NCBI RefSeq assembly: GCF_000732325.1
Contig: NZ_BBIW01000005.1
Coordinates: 62,001 to 126,000, forward strand
Reading direction: 5' to 3'
DNA length: 64,000 nucleotides
Origin: Paenibacillus sp. TCA20
Lineage (GTDB): Bacteria > Bacillota > Bacilli > Paenibacillales > Paenibacillaceae
Below are positions 44,668 through 53,412 of this stretch, piece after piece. Within the stretch, counting starts at the first letter, position 1; each line of letters begins with the position of its first letter. The translations under genes were made by a program, and so were the position numbers. A model generated the notes under the pieces. That model saw only the letters and a program-made list of their open reading frames with translations, did not search any database and was not told where the DNA came from.

Positions 44668-45780
44668 TTATCGTGCATCCGCAAAGGGGTCTGTTCCTTT
44701 AGGCAGCAGATCTGCAAAACTGAAGGTATACGTTGGGAATCCCATCGCATAGGAGGTAATTTCATAAATTTGGAAAAAGACGGTGAGCCCATTTTCAGAA
44801 ACGTAGAAATCCGGATCTTCCTTCAGTCCGTTAAACCCAAAGTTGAAGTTGTCTGCGTTTGTCTCCTTCTGCAGCATTTGATCCAGCTTCTTCTTGGCAG
44901 CATCTGATGAATGGAGCAGATCGTCCAATGTCAGCTGCTTACCATCCTTGAGGGAGAACGTAAAGCCCTCACGGTAAGTCATTCCATGAGCACCACCTAC
45001 ATATTCGTACAAATCAGTGGCTATGCTCAGCACTCCATCCCGGTTAAAAGTGACGAGGAAGGTACCATGGAATTCATAAGGCTGTTCGAACTCAGCATCC
45101 CGATCTTTTGCTTTTTTCTTCGCTTCTGCTGCAAAAGCTTCTGCTTTATCTTTGAACGTTTTGTTTATTGCTTCCTGAGCTTCTGCATTCGCAAGCCCAC
45201 TAAGCTTCGGATAACGAATGTCCATGGTTGCATTGTTGTTGCTGTCTGAGATCGTTTCCGAAGTGATGGTTACCTTGTTCTGCTGCTGTTTTTTCAGTGT
45301 TAATGTTTTGGATGATGAGTTGTAAGAGCCCTGGAAACCTAAATATTCCTTCAACACTCTGTAGGGAACATATAGCTTGCCGTTTATATTTTTGGCTTCA
45401 TAGGCTTCATAACTCGTATTGTTGTCTCCGATATAACGATCGTTGATCCTGGTGTTAATCCCATATTCCGTTACTTCCAATTTCATTTGAGTGACTCCGC
45501 TTCCGACCGTGTAGGTTTTAACCCCTTTGCCAGCCTCATAGCTTAATTTAAGGCCCAAATCATCTCTAAACACCGAGATCGGAATCATCGTGCTTCCTTT
45601 AACCAGCTTGCCTGGAGCAGAGAGCGTCTTGCCATTATACTTCATTACGACGTCTGAAGCTTGGACTGAGGTTGCGGCAGCAACGACAGCTTCGGACTGC
45701 CCACTTAAAAAGCTCGTATTACCTACCAATAGACCTGCGGACAAAATAGCTGCGGACCATTTCATACTTTTCTTATTCAT
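44668..45780 (-). CDS. Secreted protein with copper-amine-oxidase-like domain and RsiV-type DUF4163/DUF3298 domain
   Basis: A 370-residue exported protein. Signal peptide 1-36 (ends AVVAAA); a copper amine oxidase-like N domain (about 45-165, VVMKYNGKTLSAPGKLVKGS ... LYVPYRVLKEYLGF); then DUF4163 (about 170-260) and DUF3298 (about 265-365, DLYEYVGGAHGMTYREGF; LTLDDLL). The last pair resembles the extracellular domain of anti-sigma factor RsiV and the N-domain of PdaC, which can bind lysozyme or cell-wall ligands. There is no transmembrane anchor to sigma-factor machinery here, so a surface-binding role is more likely. Function not established. Confidence 0.88.
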   Translation of the reverse strand: MNKKSMKWSAAILSAGLLVGNTSFLSGQSEAVVAAATSVQASDVVMKYNGKTLSAPGKLVKGSTMIPISVFRDDLGLKLSYEAGKGVKTYTVGSGVTQMKLEVTEYGINTRINDRYIGDNNTSYEAYEAKNINGKLYVPYRVLKEYLGFQGSYNSSSKTLTLKKQQQNKVTITSETISDSNNNATMDIRYPKLSGLANAEAQEAINKTFKDKAEAFAAEAKKKAKDRDAEFEQPYEFHGTFLVTFNRDGVLSIATDLYEYVGGAHGMTYREGFTFSLKDGKQLTLDDLLHSSDAAKKKLDQMLQKETNADNFNFGFNGLKEDPDFYVSENGLTVFFQIYEITSYAMGFPTYTFSFADLLPKGTDPFADAR

Positions 45781-46099
45781 TATTAGTTCCTCCCTAGTCT
45801 AAGCTGTTCGCTCTTCTTATTATGTATTACCCAAAAATTCCTTTTTCTTATAAGAGATCACTCTTATGTTGATACGAATCACACGTTATTCGCATTACGG
45901 CAGTAAGACAAGATTTATTATAGGGAGGAAATGAGGGGAAATGTTTACAGCCAGGGTTACAGTATTGTTGTCGAAATCAGGAGAATGGAGGGATTAAGCT
46001 GTTAATGTAGCTCTGCAGCGAGCATCGTTTCATTAAACAGTACGTTGATGTGCGAGGCACAATAGTCGATCAGATGACAAACCTACATTTTTTTGTAAG
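45781..46099. other. Intergenic region, 45781-46183, without a recognisable gene
   Basis: About 320 bp upstream of the RsiV-like gene hold its ribosome site (GGGAGGAAC on the minus strand) and AT-rich promoter-like sequence. Plus-strand ribosome-site-like stretches (GGGAGGAAATGAGG near 45922; GGAGGGATTAA near 45988) lead only into short open frames without coding character. The remainder is the sulfatase terminator. Confidence 0.4.
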
Positions 46100-46136
46100 A
46101 AAAAAAACCGCATATCACATATTCTGTTCATGCGGC
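46100..46136 (-). terminator. Terminator after sulfatase gene
   Basis: On the minus strand GCCGCAT pairs with ATGCGG (plus 46130-46135 with 46108-46113), followed by eight U (plus-strand A-run 46100-46107). Confidence 0.88.
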
Positions 46137-46183
46137 ATTATTCCGTTGCTAATATATTTTGTTCTATCCATCAGTTACTCACT

Positions 46184-47719
46184 TCATGCTCCCGTAATTC
46201 TTGGCATCGGCATGGATTCTTTGCCCAATTCAGCCCATGCATATTTTAAGAGCAGCTCGGTCTTGAGATCTTTCCGTTCAGGGTTATCCCATAAATTGTT
46301 CGGCTCTTGTGGATCCTCTTGAAGGTCAAAGATTTCACCATAGGTTTGATTGTAATATATCGTTATTTTATACCTTGCATCCACGTAAGTTTTCTGATGT
46401 ATCGTCGTCGGCTCATGCCGGAACTCACATATCGCATGATCACGAGCACAAGTGCTCTCACCCAGCCACACCTTCTTCTGATCAACACCAGTCATCGCAT
46501 GTGGAATGGGCAGATCGCAGAATGACAGGAAGGTAGGGGCAAGGTCAACCAATGATTGGATGGCATTGCTTTGCTGATCGGCTGGAACATGACCCGGGTA
46601 ACGTACAATGAAAGGCAGCTTAATCAGATCCTCATAATGAAACCCGCCTTTTGCCTGTAAGCCATGCTGACCGAAGAAATGTCCATGATCCGTTGTAAAG
46701 ACGACAATCGTATTGTCAGCAAGTCCGAGCTCATCAAGCTTATCGAGTATGCTGCCAATATATTTATCCATCAGGCTGATCATTCCGTAGTAAACGCCTA
46801 CAAGCTTCTTCTTATCGTAATCTGTAAGCCGCGCACGCTTGCCATATTCATAATAATGATGAGATCGATATCCATGAATTCCCTGACCGGTTTCCGACAA
46901 ATAAGAGAAGTCGGGATTGTCCTCCTGTGTTTTGCCAAAATGGGGCGGATTCTTGTCATGCTCACCTTCGACTATCTTGGGAATGGTCAATTCGTCTGGA
47001 TCATACATGGAATCCCAAGGCTCAGGTGCTAAATACTCCGGATGTGGATCAAAGAAGCTGGACCACAAGAAGAAGCTGTCGTCGTTCGCTTTATAATCTT
47101 CCAGCAGTGCATTGGTCCGTTCAGCAATCCAAGTATTGTAATGATACTTTTCTGGAATCGGCCATTTGTAGGTTTGGGTACGATCCATCGTTCCAATCTC
47201 AGGAAGGAAGTAATCTCTCCAGTTATCGAGACCTTTCTCTTCCATCCATAGAGCATAGTGTTGACCGACATGCCCCTCATTCGTATGGTTACGTGTCAGC
47301 TCTACATGGTCAAATCCATAGAATGGACCGTTGAATTCTTTCCAATAATCAAAATCATGCACTACAGGATGTGCTTCCATGGAAGGGTAAGTCTCTGTGG
47401 ATACTAATGGCTGGAAGTGCGCTTTGCCGACCAGCGCCGTTTGATATCCAGCCGCCTTGAAATCCTCTCCCACCGTATGCCGATCCTCCAGCAATTTGGT
47501 GCCAAGTGTCCAGGCTCCATGCTGACTTGGATACATCCCCGTAATGATGGAGGCACGGCTAGGCGTGCAAGTCGGGTTAGGACAATACGCTCTGTTAAAA
47601 GTCGTTCCTTCTCTTACTAACCGATCAAGGTTAGGAGTATGCAGCTCTTTATTGAATGCACCAATCGTATCCCAGTGCTGCTGATCGCTTGTAATTAACA
47701 ATATGTTAGGTTTCTTCAT
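46184..47719 (-). CDS. Sulfatase family hydrolase
   Basis: A 511-residue alkaline-phosphatase-superfamily sulfatase. The CTPSRASIITG motif near residue 52 provides the Cys that is converted to formylglycine; metal ligands are ITSDQQ at the N-terminus and TTDHGHFFGQHG. There is no signal peptide, so it acts in the cytoplasm on imported sulfated substrates, or on choline-sulfate or phosphonate-like esters. No formylglycine-generating enzyme is in the window. AAGGAGGA lies six bases before ATG 47719. Divergent from an AraC regulator that may control it. Confidence 0.9.
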   Translation of the reverse strand: MKKPNILLITSDQQHWDTIGAFNKELHTPNLDRLVREGTTFNRAYCPNPTCTPSRASIITGMYPSQHGAWTLGTKLLEDRHTVGEDFKAAGYQTALVGKAHFQPLVSTETYPSMEAHPVVHDFDYWKEFNGPFYGFDHVELTRNHTNEGHVGQHYALWMEEKGLDNWRDYFLPEIGTMDRTQTYKWPIPEKYHYNTWIAERTNALLEDYKANDDSFFLWSSFFDPHPEYLAPEPWDSMYDPDELTIPKIVEGEHDKNPPHFGKTQEDNPDFSYLSETGQGIHGYRSHHYYEYGKRARLTDYDKKKLVGVYYGMISLMDKYIGSILDKLDELGLADNTIVVFTTDHGHFFGQHGLQAKGGFHYEDLIKLPFIVRYPGHVPADQQSNAIQSLVDLAPTFLSFCDLPIPHAMTGVDQKKVWLGESTCARDHAICEFRHEPTTIHQKTYVDARYKITIYYNQTYGEIFDLQEDPQEPNNLWDNPERKDLKTELLLKYAWAELGKESMPMPRITGA

Positions 47720-47829
47720 CGAACATCCTCCTTCTGTCGAAAATTATAAAAAAACGATCAGCACAGAGGAAATAACTTAATGTATGATAGATTTAACATT
47801 TTGTCTGTATGCGGGGTGAAGTTATACCA

Positions 47830-48708
47830 GTGCTACCTGTTTTTTTTCAAGAGTATGAGCATGAATATGCAGAGTTTCTGTTTAATACCCCCTCGGAATT
47901 CGATAAGAGAGACCAGGCTTGGCTTGTCCGAATGGGCAGAAATATCGCTAAGCCCAGCTATCGGGTGGGGCCAAGAAGAATCGAATGCTACAGCATTCAT
48001 ATGGTACAGGAAGGTCATATTCGGTTTGAATATGACGGACAGCAGCGACTGCTTGGACCGGGAGATTTATTTTGTATGTATCCAGGCATCACTTATTTGT
48101 ACTATAAGAATCAAGACAAAGAATCGCTTCGGCTTACCTGGATGGCAATGGATGGTCCTGGGATGGAGAATATTCTAACGCTGCTAGGATTGTCACGTCA
48201 TGAGCCTTATCTCAAGAATCGATGCAGCCCTATGATCGAAGAACACCTATCCGGATTGATGAACGTGCTGAGACAGAAGGACGCAACAAATGATGCTGCC
48301 AGCTTTGAGCTCAGAGGCCGCTGCTATTGTTTACTAGGTCAGTTGATGAGCTCTAGTCAACGACAGCCGGAGCACCGTGTACTATCCTGGATCTCTAAGA
48401 GTCTGGACTACATCCGCCTGCACGCCTCGGAGGGAATTACCGTACAGCAGATCGCACGTCTAGCCGGGCTGAATCGCACTTATTTCTCAACCGAATTCAG
48501 GAGCGCTGTCGGAGTATCACCTACGGAATACATCGCCCGGGTAAGAATGGATAAGGCGAAGGAGCTGCTCAGTCAATCCACCGCAACCGTTACAGAAATT
48601 GCATATAGCGTCGGATATACGAGCCTGTATTCGTTCACCCGTGCTTTCAAGAACCATTGTCACATGTCACCAACTGATTATCGTCATCTGCATGCAGCTA
48701 ATTCATAG
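47830..48708 (+). CDS. AraC family regulator next to sulfatase
   Basis: A 292-residue regulator. The N-terminal cupin domain has HMVQEGHIRFEYDG and LLGPGDLFCMYPGITYLYY; the C-terminal double HTH has ITVQQIARLAGLNRTYFSTEF and VTEIAYSVGYTSLYSFTRAFKNH. GTG 47830 is chosen because GGGGTGAA lies nine bases upstream; ATG 47809 precedes that site. Divergent from the sulfatase gene (110 bp) and directly upstream of an EmrE-type exporter, so either could be its target. Confidence 0.9.
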   Translation: MLPVFFQEYEHEYAEFLFNTPSEFDKRDQAWLVRMGRNIAKPSYRVGPRRIECYSIHMVQEGHIRFEYDGQQRLLGPGDLFCMYPGITYLYYKNQDKESLRLTWMAMDGPGMENILTLLGLSRHEPYLKNRCSPMIEEHLSGLMNVLRQKDATNDAASFELRGRCYCLLGQLMSSSQRQPEHRVLSWISKSLDYIRLHASEGITVQQIARLAGLNRTYFSTEFRSAVGVSPTEYIARVRMDKAKELLSQSTATVTEIAYSVGYTSLYSFTRAFKNHCHMSPTDYRHLHAANS

Positions 48709-48727
48709 ACCGCTTGAGGTGAATTCA

Positions 48728-49684
48728 TTGAGACCGATATTGTTAGGAATATTCGCAGCCTTCTTTTTTGCATTTACTTTTGTATTAAACGCATCGATGG
48801 AGTTGTCCGGCGGCAGCTGGATCTGGAGCGCCTCGCTTCGCTATATTTTTATGATTCCTTTTCTCGTTGCAATCGTCATGTTTAGAAGAAATTTCAGACC
48901 ACTGATAGCCGAGATGAAAAAACAGCCGAGAACCTGGCTCTTGTGGAGCTGTGTTGGCTTTGGCTTGTTTTATGCTCCATTATGCTTTGCAGCAGCCTAT
49001 TCTCCGGGATGGCTGGTTGAAGGTACGTGGCAGTTTACGATCATTGCCGGCATGCTGCTTGCTCCGCTATTTACTGAAACCGTACATACTTCCACTGGCG
49101 TCCTTCAGATCAAAGGTCGAATTCCTATGAAGGGACTTCTGATGTCGCTCCTTATCTTGCTAGGTATAGTGCTGATGCAGGTTGAGCATGCAAAGAGCTT
49201 CTCTCTAGAAAATCTGCTGCTAGGTGCCATTCCTGTATTTATCGCTTCTTTTGCCTATCCGCTGGGTAACCGTAAAATGATGGAGCTGTGCGAAGGAAGA
49301 TTGGACGCTTACCAGAGAGTGCTGGGCATGACACTTGCCAGCCTGCCATTCTGGATTCTGCTGTCTGTGTATGGTCTAGCAACGGAGGGCCTGCCAAGTC
49401 TTGATCAGAGTATGCAGTCGCTGCTTGTGGCTCTATGTTCCGGAGTCATTGCAACGGTACTATTCTTCAAAGCAACGGATATGGTAAGAGGGAATATGCA
49501 GAAATTAGCGGCAGTGGAGGCGACGCAGTCCATGGAAGTGCTGTTTGCTCTTGCAGGTGAAGTGTTGTTATTGTCCATTGCAATTCCTTCATCCCTTTCA
49601 TGGGTTGGGATGCTGATCGTTGTGATTGGTATGGTTCTGCATAGCTATGTTTCTAGAATAGACGTTCAAGCAGCAAAAGGATAA
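48728..49684 (+). CDS. EmrE-type multidrug resistance efflux transporter (DMT superfamily)
   Basis: A 318-residue, ten-helix transporter of the multidrug-resistance EmrE-like DMT family. The start LRPILLGIFAAFFFAFTFVLNASMELSGGSW is replaced here by its parts: PILLGIFAAFFFAFTFVLN, then SMELSGGSWIWSASLRY, a pattern shared by this family. TTG 48728, with GAGGTG six bases upstream, is only 20 bp past the AraC stop; upstream in-frame sequence overlaps that gene and is not coding. Likely exports a small organic compound. Co-transcribed with the AraC regulator. Confidence 0.85.
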   Translation: MRPILLGIFAAFFFAFTFVLNASMELSGGSWIWSASLRYIFMIPFLVAIVMFRRNFRPLIAEMKKQPRTWLLWSCVGFGLFYAPLCFAAAYSPGWLVEGTWQFTIIAGMLLAPLFTETVHTSTGVLQIKGRIPMKGLLMSLLILLGIVLMQVEHAKSFSLENLLLGAIPVFIASFAYPLGNRKMMELCEGRLDAYQRVLGMTLASLPFWILLSVYGLATEGLPSLDQSMQSLLVALCSGVIATVLFFKATDMVRGNMQKLAAVEATQSMEVLFALAGEVLLLSIAIPSSLSWVGMLIVVIGMVLHSYVSRIDVQAAKG

Positions 49685-49792
49685 ATCTTTCAATGCGTAA
49701 TTGATTTATTCAAGTAGGGAGATCGTTTATAGCACAAATGGGTAATAATATAGATATCTAGCTTCGAGCCTATTATGACAGGAGAGATTTGA

Positions 49793-50269
49793 TTGGATCT
49801 ACGAATTCGTAATGCAGTTGAAGGGGATATCCCATCTATTATTCAATTAAGAAAAGACTACGATGAAGTCATCGCCGACAGAAGACCTGATCTGTATGAG
49901 CTTGCTGACAACTATACGGAGGAAGAAGTCCGTGGGTTCCTTGATGCTCCTCACTCAGAGGTGATTGTTGCTGAATCCACGAACAATGTAATCGCAGGAT
50001 ATGCCATCGTGGATGAAGAGCAAGTAAGTGCACACAAGATATACAAGCAGAGAAAGGTATTGTTCATTCGTGATTTCTGTGTCCGCGAGGAGATTCGAGG
50101 AGCAGGCGTGGGTCAATCTCTAATGGAATTTATCATTAAGCTGGGTAAAGAGAGACAGGCGGATGCTGTTGAGATCGATGTACTTGCGGACAATGAGCGT
50201 GCTGAAGCTTTCCTGGAATCCAATGGAATGAGCACCAAATCTATTAGATATGAGATGGAGCTGGATTGA
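49793..50269 (+). CDS. GNAT N-acetyltransferase
   Basis: A 158-residue acetyltransferase. The acetyl-CoA loop is in IRDFCVREEIRGAGVGQSLMEFII (R-G-A-G-V-G), and the C-terminal NERAEAFLESNGM is the standard motif B. It starts at TTG 49793 behind GGAGAG. Substrate unknown. It has its own terminator and a separate promoter region from the EmrE-type gene. Confidence 0.9.
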   Translation: MDLRIRNAVEGDIPSIIQLRKDYDEVIADRRPDLYELADNYTEEEVRGFLDAPHSEVIVAESTNNVIAGYAIVDEEQVSAHKIYKQRKVLFIRDFCVREEIRGAGVGQSLMEFIIKLGKERQADAVEIDVLADNERAEAFLESNGMSTKSIRYEMELD

Positions 50270-50299
50270 AGTTAGGCGGTTCGAGTCTCGTCGATTATA

Positions 50300-50341
50300 A
50301 AACAGGCACGACATTTTTCAGAATGTCATGCCTGTTTTTTT
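50300..50341. terminator. Terminator between GNAT and antiporter genes
   Basis: AACAGGCA ... GACATT pairs with AATGTC ... TGCCTGTT, followed by a T-run to 50341. An A-rich 5' flank lets it act on both convergent genes. Confidence 0.9.
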
Positions 50342-50356
50342 AAGATATTCACTATT

Positions 50357-51529
50357 TTATTTCTGTGAACTTGCTTGACTCAGCTTCTTCGCATGTTTAT
50401 CCGCGAACATGATTTTGAGAAGCGGTGGAGTAACGAGAGTTGTTACAATCACCATGATAATGACCGACGTGTAATACTGCGGATCCAATAGGCCTGAAGC
50501 AAGGCCAGTTCCGGCGATAATCAAAGCGACTTCGCCCCGGGATATCATTCCTGTACCGATAGCGAAGGAGGAATGCATATTGAATCCTGTCAGCTTGGCA
50601 CCCAGTGCTCCACCCAGGAGCTTCGTAAGAATGGCTGCCACACTTAGGACGATGATGAATCCGATCTGAGAGCCAACGCCTTCGAAATTCACATTAAGAC
50701 CAATACTTACAAAGAATACGGGAACAAATAAGCTGTATGCGATCGGCTCAAGCTTGTGCTCAACTGTATGCTTGTAAGGGGTTTGAGAAATGGCAATCCC
50801 TGCTGCAAAAGCGCCGATGATCCCTGCAACGCCCATCCACTCGGCAAAATATGAAAAGGCAAGTGCGATAATGACACCACCGGATATAACGGTCTCCGAC
50901 ACTCTTAGCTTGCTGAGCCACTTCATGACGAGCGGAACGACCCAGATTGCTGCTGCGATAATGACAACGAAGAACAATACCTTCTTACCAATAAGAGAAC
51001 CAATACTTACGGATTCTCCTGTTCCCTGCAGACTCATCATCACGGCAAGCAGGACAACGACTAGAATATCGTCCACTACGGCAGCACCCAATATGGTTGT
51101 ACCCTCGCGTGAATTCAGTTTGTTCATTTCCTTCAGTGTTTGAACGGAAATACTCACTGATGTTGCACAGAGCAGAAGTCCAAGGAATAATGCATGGCTT
51201 TGCTCAATCCCAAAAGCCAGAGCAGAGCTGTATCCGCCTACGAAGGGCAGAATGATACCGCCAACCGCTACAGCAAGTGCAGCCTTCCAGTTCTTGCGGA
51301 GCTCCTCCAAATCCGTTTCCAGTCCTGCGATGAACATGAGGATCAGAACACCAATTTCTGAGAATTCATGAATAAATGAGGTTTGATGGACCCATCCAAG
51401 TACAGCCGGACCAAGGATCACACCGGCGATCAATTCACCAAGAACGGACGGCTGACCCAGCTTAAGGGACAAGTGACCTGCCAGTTTAGTGAAGATGAGG
51501 ATGAGTACTAGGTGTAAAATAAATTCCAT
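50357..51529 (-). CDS. CPA2 family cation:proton antiporter (NapA/GerN type)
   Basis: A 390-residue membrane protein with about 12-13 helices, the Na+/H+ exchanger fold without the cytoplasmic TrkA domains of KefB/KefC. Key motifs: QPSVLGELIAGVILGP, ILMFIAGLETDLEEL, the ion-binding Asp pair in GAAVVDDILVVV, and IISRGEVALI-like (here GMISRGEVALIIAG). It exports Na+, Li+ or K+ in exchange for protons. Its mRNA has a 200-nt leader with a consensus promoter, a folded region and a terminator before the coding sequence (51594-51768), so expression is probably controlled by an ion or signal molecule. Confidence 0.92.
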   Translation of the reverse strand: MEFILHLVLILIFTKLAGHLSLKLGQPSVLGELIAGVILGPAVLGWVHQTSFIHEFSEIGVLILMFIAGLETDLEELRKNWKAALAVAVGGIILPFVGGYSSALAFGIEQSHALFLGLLLCATSVSISVQTLKEMNKLNSREGTTILGAAVVDDILVVVLLAVMMSLQGTGESVSIGSLIGKKVLFFVVIIAAAIWVVPLVMKWLSKLRVSETVISGGVIIALAFSYFAEWMGVAGIIGAFAAGIAISQTPYKHTVEHKLEPIAYSLFVPVFFVSIGLNVNFEGVGSQIGFIIVLSVAAILTKLLGGALGAKLTGFNMHSSFAIGTGMISRGEVALIIAGTGLASGLLDPQYYTSVIIMVIVTTLVTPPLLKIMFADKHAKKLSQASSQK

Positions 51530-51593
51530 ATCTTTCTCCTTTCGTTTCCATATTTATGTTGTTACATCATCGGGGGAAATATCCACTCTCAAC

Positions 51594-51635
51594 GAAAAAA
51601 GGCGCATTTACGCAATCTCTCCGTAAACACGCCTT
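51594..51635 (-). terminator. Riboswitch-type terminator in antiporter leader
   Basis: On the minus strand AAGGCG-GTTTACG pairs with CGTAAA-GCGCCTT (plus 51622-51633 with 51601-51612), followed by six U. It lies 65 bp before the antiporter start, inside its leader. Confidence 0.85.
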
Positions 51636-51733
51636 AAAAATAAACAGAGAGGGGCCTTGTGTGGCAGGCTCCTCCCGTGATCAACATATTTGGTTGTAAC
51701 TGAATCATGAGATAACAAATTGATTCAACTATA
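51636..51733 (-). promoter_or_regulatory. Candidate riboswitch aptamer of CPA2 antiporter gene
   Basis: Between the predicted start site (about 51733) and the terminator, the RNA holds a TGAATCA/TGATTCA hairpin (plus 51701-51727 region) and a GC-rich hairpin ACGGGAGG-GCCT with AGGC-CCCTCT (plus 51644-51678), whose loop is GCCACACA. It matches no class I can name with certainty. Position before a cation antiporter suggests sensing Na+, Li+, K+-linked c-di-AMP or pH. Confidence 0.5.
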
Positions 51734-51739
51734 ATTTTT

Positions 51740-51768
51740 ATTATAACAGTTGTAATTCGTTTTGTGAA
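51740..51768 (-). promoter_or_regulatory. Sigma-A promoter of antiporter leader
   Basis: Minus-strand -35 TTCACA (plus 51763-51768), exactly 17-bp spacer, -10 TATAAT (plus 51740-51745). It gives a leader of about 200 nt before the antiporter ATG. Confidence 0.75.
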
Positions 51769-51907
51769 TATGCTGCTGCCATTTATTTTTTGTACATTCA
51801 ATATCAAGTACGCTGGCTATATGAAGAGCAATTTCTGCTATTGACAGTACCAACCAACCTTGTTAATTTAAGGTTTATGATAGCATGGATTCCAGTATGT
51901 TAAGGCG

Positions 51908-52243
51908 GTGAGTATCATAAGAGAAGATATTCTAACCGGTGCTGATGTAATTCAAATGCATGCAGACGATCATGTGGCAACAGCGCTCAAGGACTTGCAA
52001 GCCGGAGAGGGCATTACTTTTGTTTTTAATGGTAACCGTTTTCAATTAACCGTTCTGAATGACATCCCGTTTGGTCATAAGGTGGCGCTGAGTCACATAC
52101 CCGAAGGCACGAAGGTGAAGAAGTACGGGGAGGTTATAGGCCAGGCTAGTATCGCGATTGAAGCAGGTCAGCATGTGCATATCCACAATATCGAAGGATT
52201 ACGAGGACGCGGTGATCAAGCAGGAAGGGAAGGGACAGTATGA
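51908..52243 (+). CDS. UxaA family dehydratase, small (SAF-domain) subunit
   Basis: A 111-residue SAF-domain protein corresponding to the N-terminal part of altronate/galactarate dehydratases. Recognised by the DDHVATALKDLQAGEGI and DIPFGHKVALSHIPEGTKVKKYGEVIGQA segments, the latter near-diagnostic. It should pair with the next gene product as a two-subunit iron-dependent sugar-acid dehydratase. GTG 51908 is preceded by AAGGCG. Its stop overlaps the start of the large subunit by four bases (ATGA). First gene of a five-gene catabolic operon. Confidence 0.9.
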   Translation: MSIIREDILTGADVIQMHADDHVATALKDLQAGEGITFVFNGNRFQLTVLNDIPFGHKVALSHIPEGTKVKKYGEVIGQASIAIEAGQHVHIHNIEGLRGRGDQAGREGTV

Positions 52244-53400
52244 ATACAATTCAAGCTTATGAGCGGCCCAATGGAGATATTGGAATTCGCAATCATTTGT
52301 TAATCATCCCCACCGTAATATGCTCTAACCAAGTCAGTAATCGTATTATGCAGATGGTGCCGGATACCGTCGCAATCCCTCATCAGCATGGGTGCTCCCA
52401 GATTGGAGCGGATAAGGAGCGTACCTTTAACATGCTGGCGGGGACGGGAAAGAATCCGAATGTGGGTGGCGTCATTATTATCAGTCTCGGATGTGAGGTT
52501 GTAGATCCTGCTGCACTAGCAGCAGAGATCAGGAAAACAGGCAAGCCGGTTGAAATGTTTGATATCCAATCTGTAGGTGGATCTGTCAAAGCGATAACAC
52601 ACGGAATCGAAATTGCTCGAAAAATGAAGACACAGCTGGATGGCATGGCCAAGGTGTCTGTTCCCATCAGCAAGCTAAAGGTGGGTGTCAAATGCGGCGG
52701 CTCAGATGCGACATCCGGCCTCGCTTCTAATCCTGCCCTTGGATCGGCCAGTGACATCCTTATTGGCCAGGGCGGAGGCATCGTGATCGGTGAAACTACA
52801 GAGATCATTGGAGCGGAGCATGTGCTTGCTGAACGCTGTACAACGCCAGAGATGAAGCACAGGATGTTTGAAATCGTTGATCGCTTTGAAAAGGAAGTCG
52901 AACGAATGGGCTCCGATATGCGCGGCGGCAATCCCAGTCCAGGGAATATTGCGGGAGGCCTGTCCACCATTGAAGAGAAGTCACTTGGATGTATCAGTAA
53001 ATGCGGTACTGCACCTATCAATGGAATTATAGAATATGCAGAAGCGATTCCTGAAAGCGGTTTATATTTTATGGATTCACCCGGTAACGATATTGAATGT
53101 GTATCAGGAATGGCAGCCGGCGGCGCACATATTGTCTGCTTTACGACCGGAAGAGGCACCCCGACAGGTGCAGCCGTGCTTCCTGTCATTAAGATTACAG
53201 GCAATCAGCGGATGTATGAACAGATGAGTGACAACATGGATGTCGATGTAAGTGGAATGCTGTCGGGGGAACTCAGCCTTGAGCAAGCTGGAAAGGCTAT
53301 CTGGCAGGAAATTGTTGAAGTAGCGAACGGCAAGCTGACAAAGGCAGAAATACTCGGCCACCAGGAATTCAGCATTAACCGAATTGGACCTAGTTTATAA
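52240..53400 (+). CDS. UxaA family dehydratase, large (catalytic) subunit
   Basis: A 386-residue catalytic subunit of the altronate/galactarate dehydratase family. Diagnostic pieces: RPNGDIGIRNHLLIIPTVICSNQVS split here as NGDIGIRNHLLIIPTV; PHQHGCSQIGAD; GVKCGGSDATSGLASNPALG; and CVSGMAAGGAHIVCFTTGRGTP. Conserved Cys and His residues bind the catalytic iron. It dehydrates a sugar acid to a 2-keto-3-deoxy acid. The SDR and FAH genes downstream point to an oxidative pathway for an acid such as L-fuconate, L-rhamnonate or a pentonate rather than altronate. Substrate is inference. Confidence 0.9.
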   Translation: MNTIQAYERPNGDIGIRNHLLIIPTVICSNQVSNRIMQMVPDTVAIPHQHGCSQIGADKERTFNMLAGTGKNPNVGGVIIISLGCEVVDPAALAAEIRKTGKPVEMFDIQSVGGSVKAITHGIEIARKMKTQLDGMAKVSVPISKLKVGVKCGGSDATSGLASNPALGSASDILIGQGGGIVIGETTEIIGAEHVLAERCTTPEMKHRMFEIVDRFEKEVERMGSDMRGGNPSPGNIAGGLSTIEEKSLGCISKCGTAPINGIIEYAEAIPESGLYFMDSPGNDIECVSGMAAGGAHIVCFTTGRGTPTGAAVLPVIKITGNQRMYEQMSDNMDVDVSGMLSGELSLEQAGKAIWQEIVEVANGKLTKAEILGHQEFSINRIGPSL

Positions 53401-53412
53401 GGGGGAAGGAAG

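Noticed and set aside
52383..53204. 273-codon open frame on the minus strand
   Set aside because: Lies wholly inside the UxaA large-subunit gene, is low-complexity in Pro/Ser/Ile, has no ribosome site and matches no family; it is an antisense shadow.
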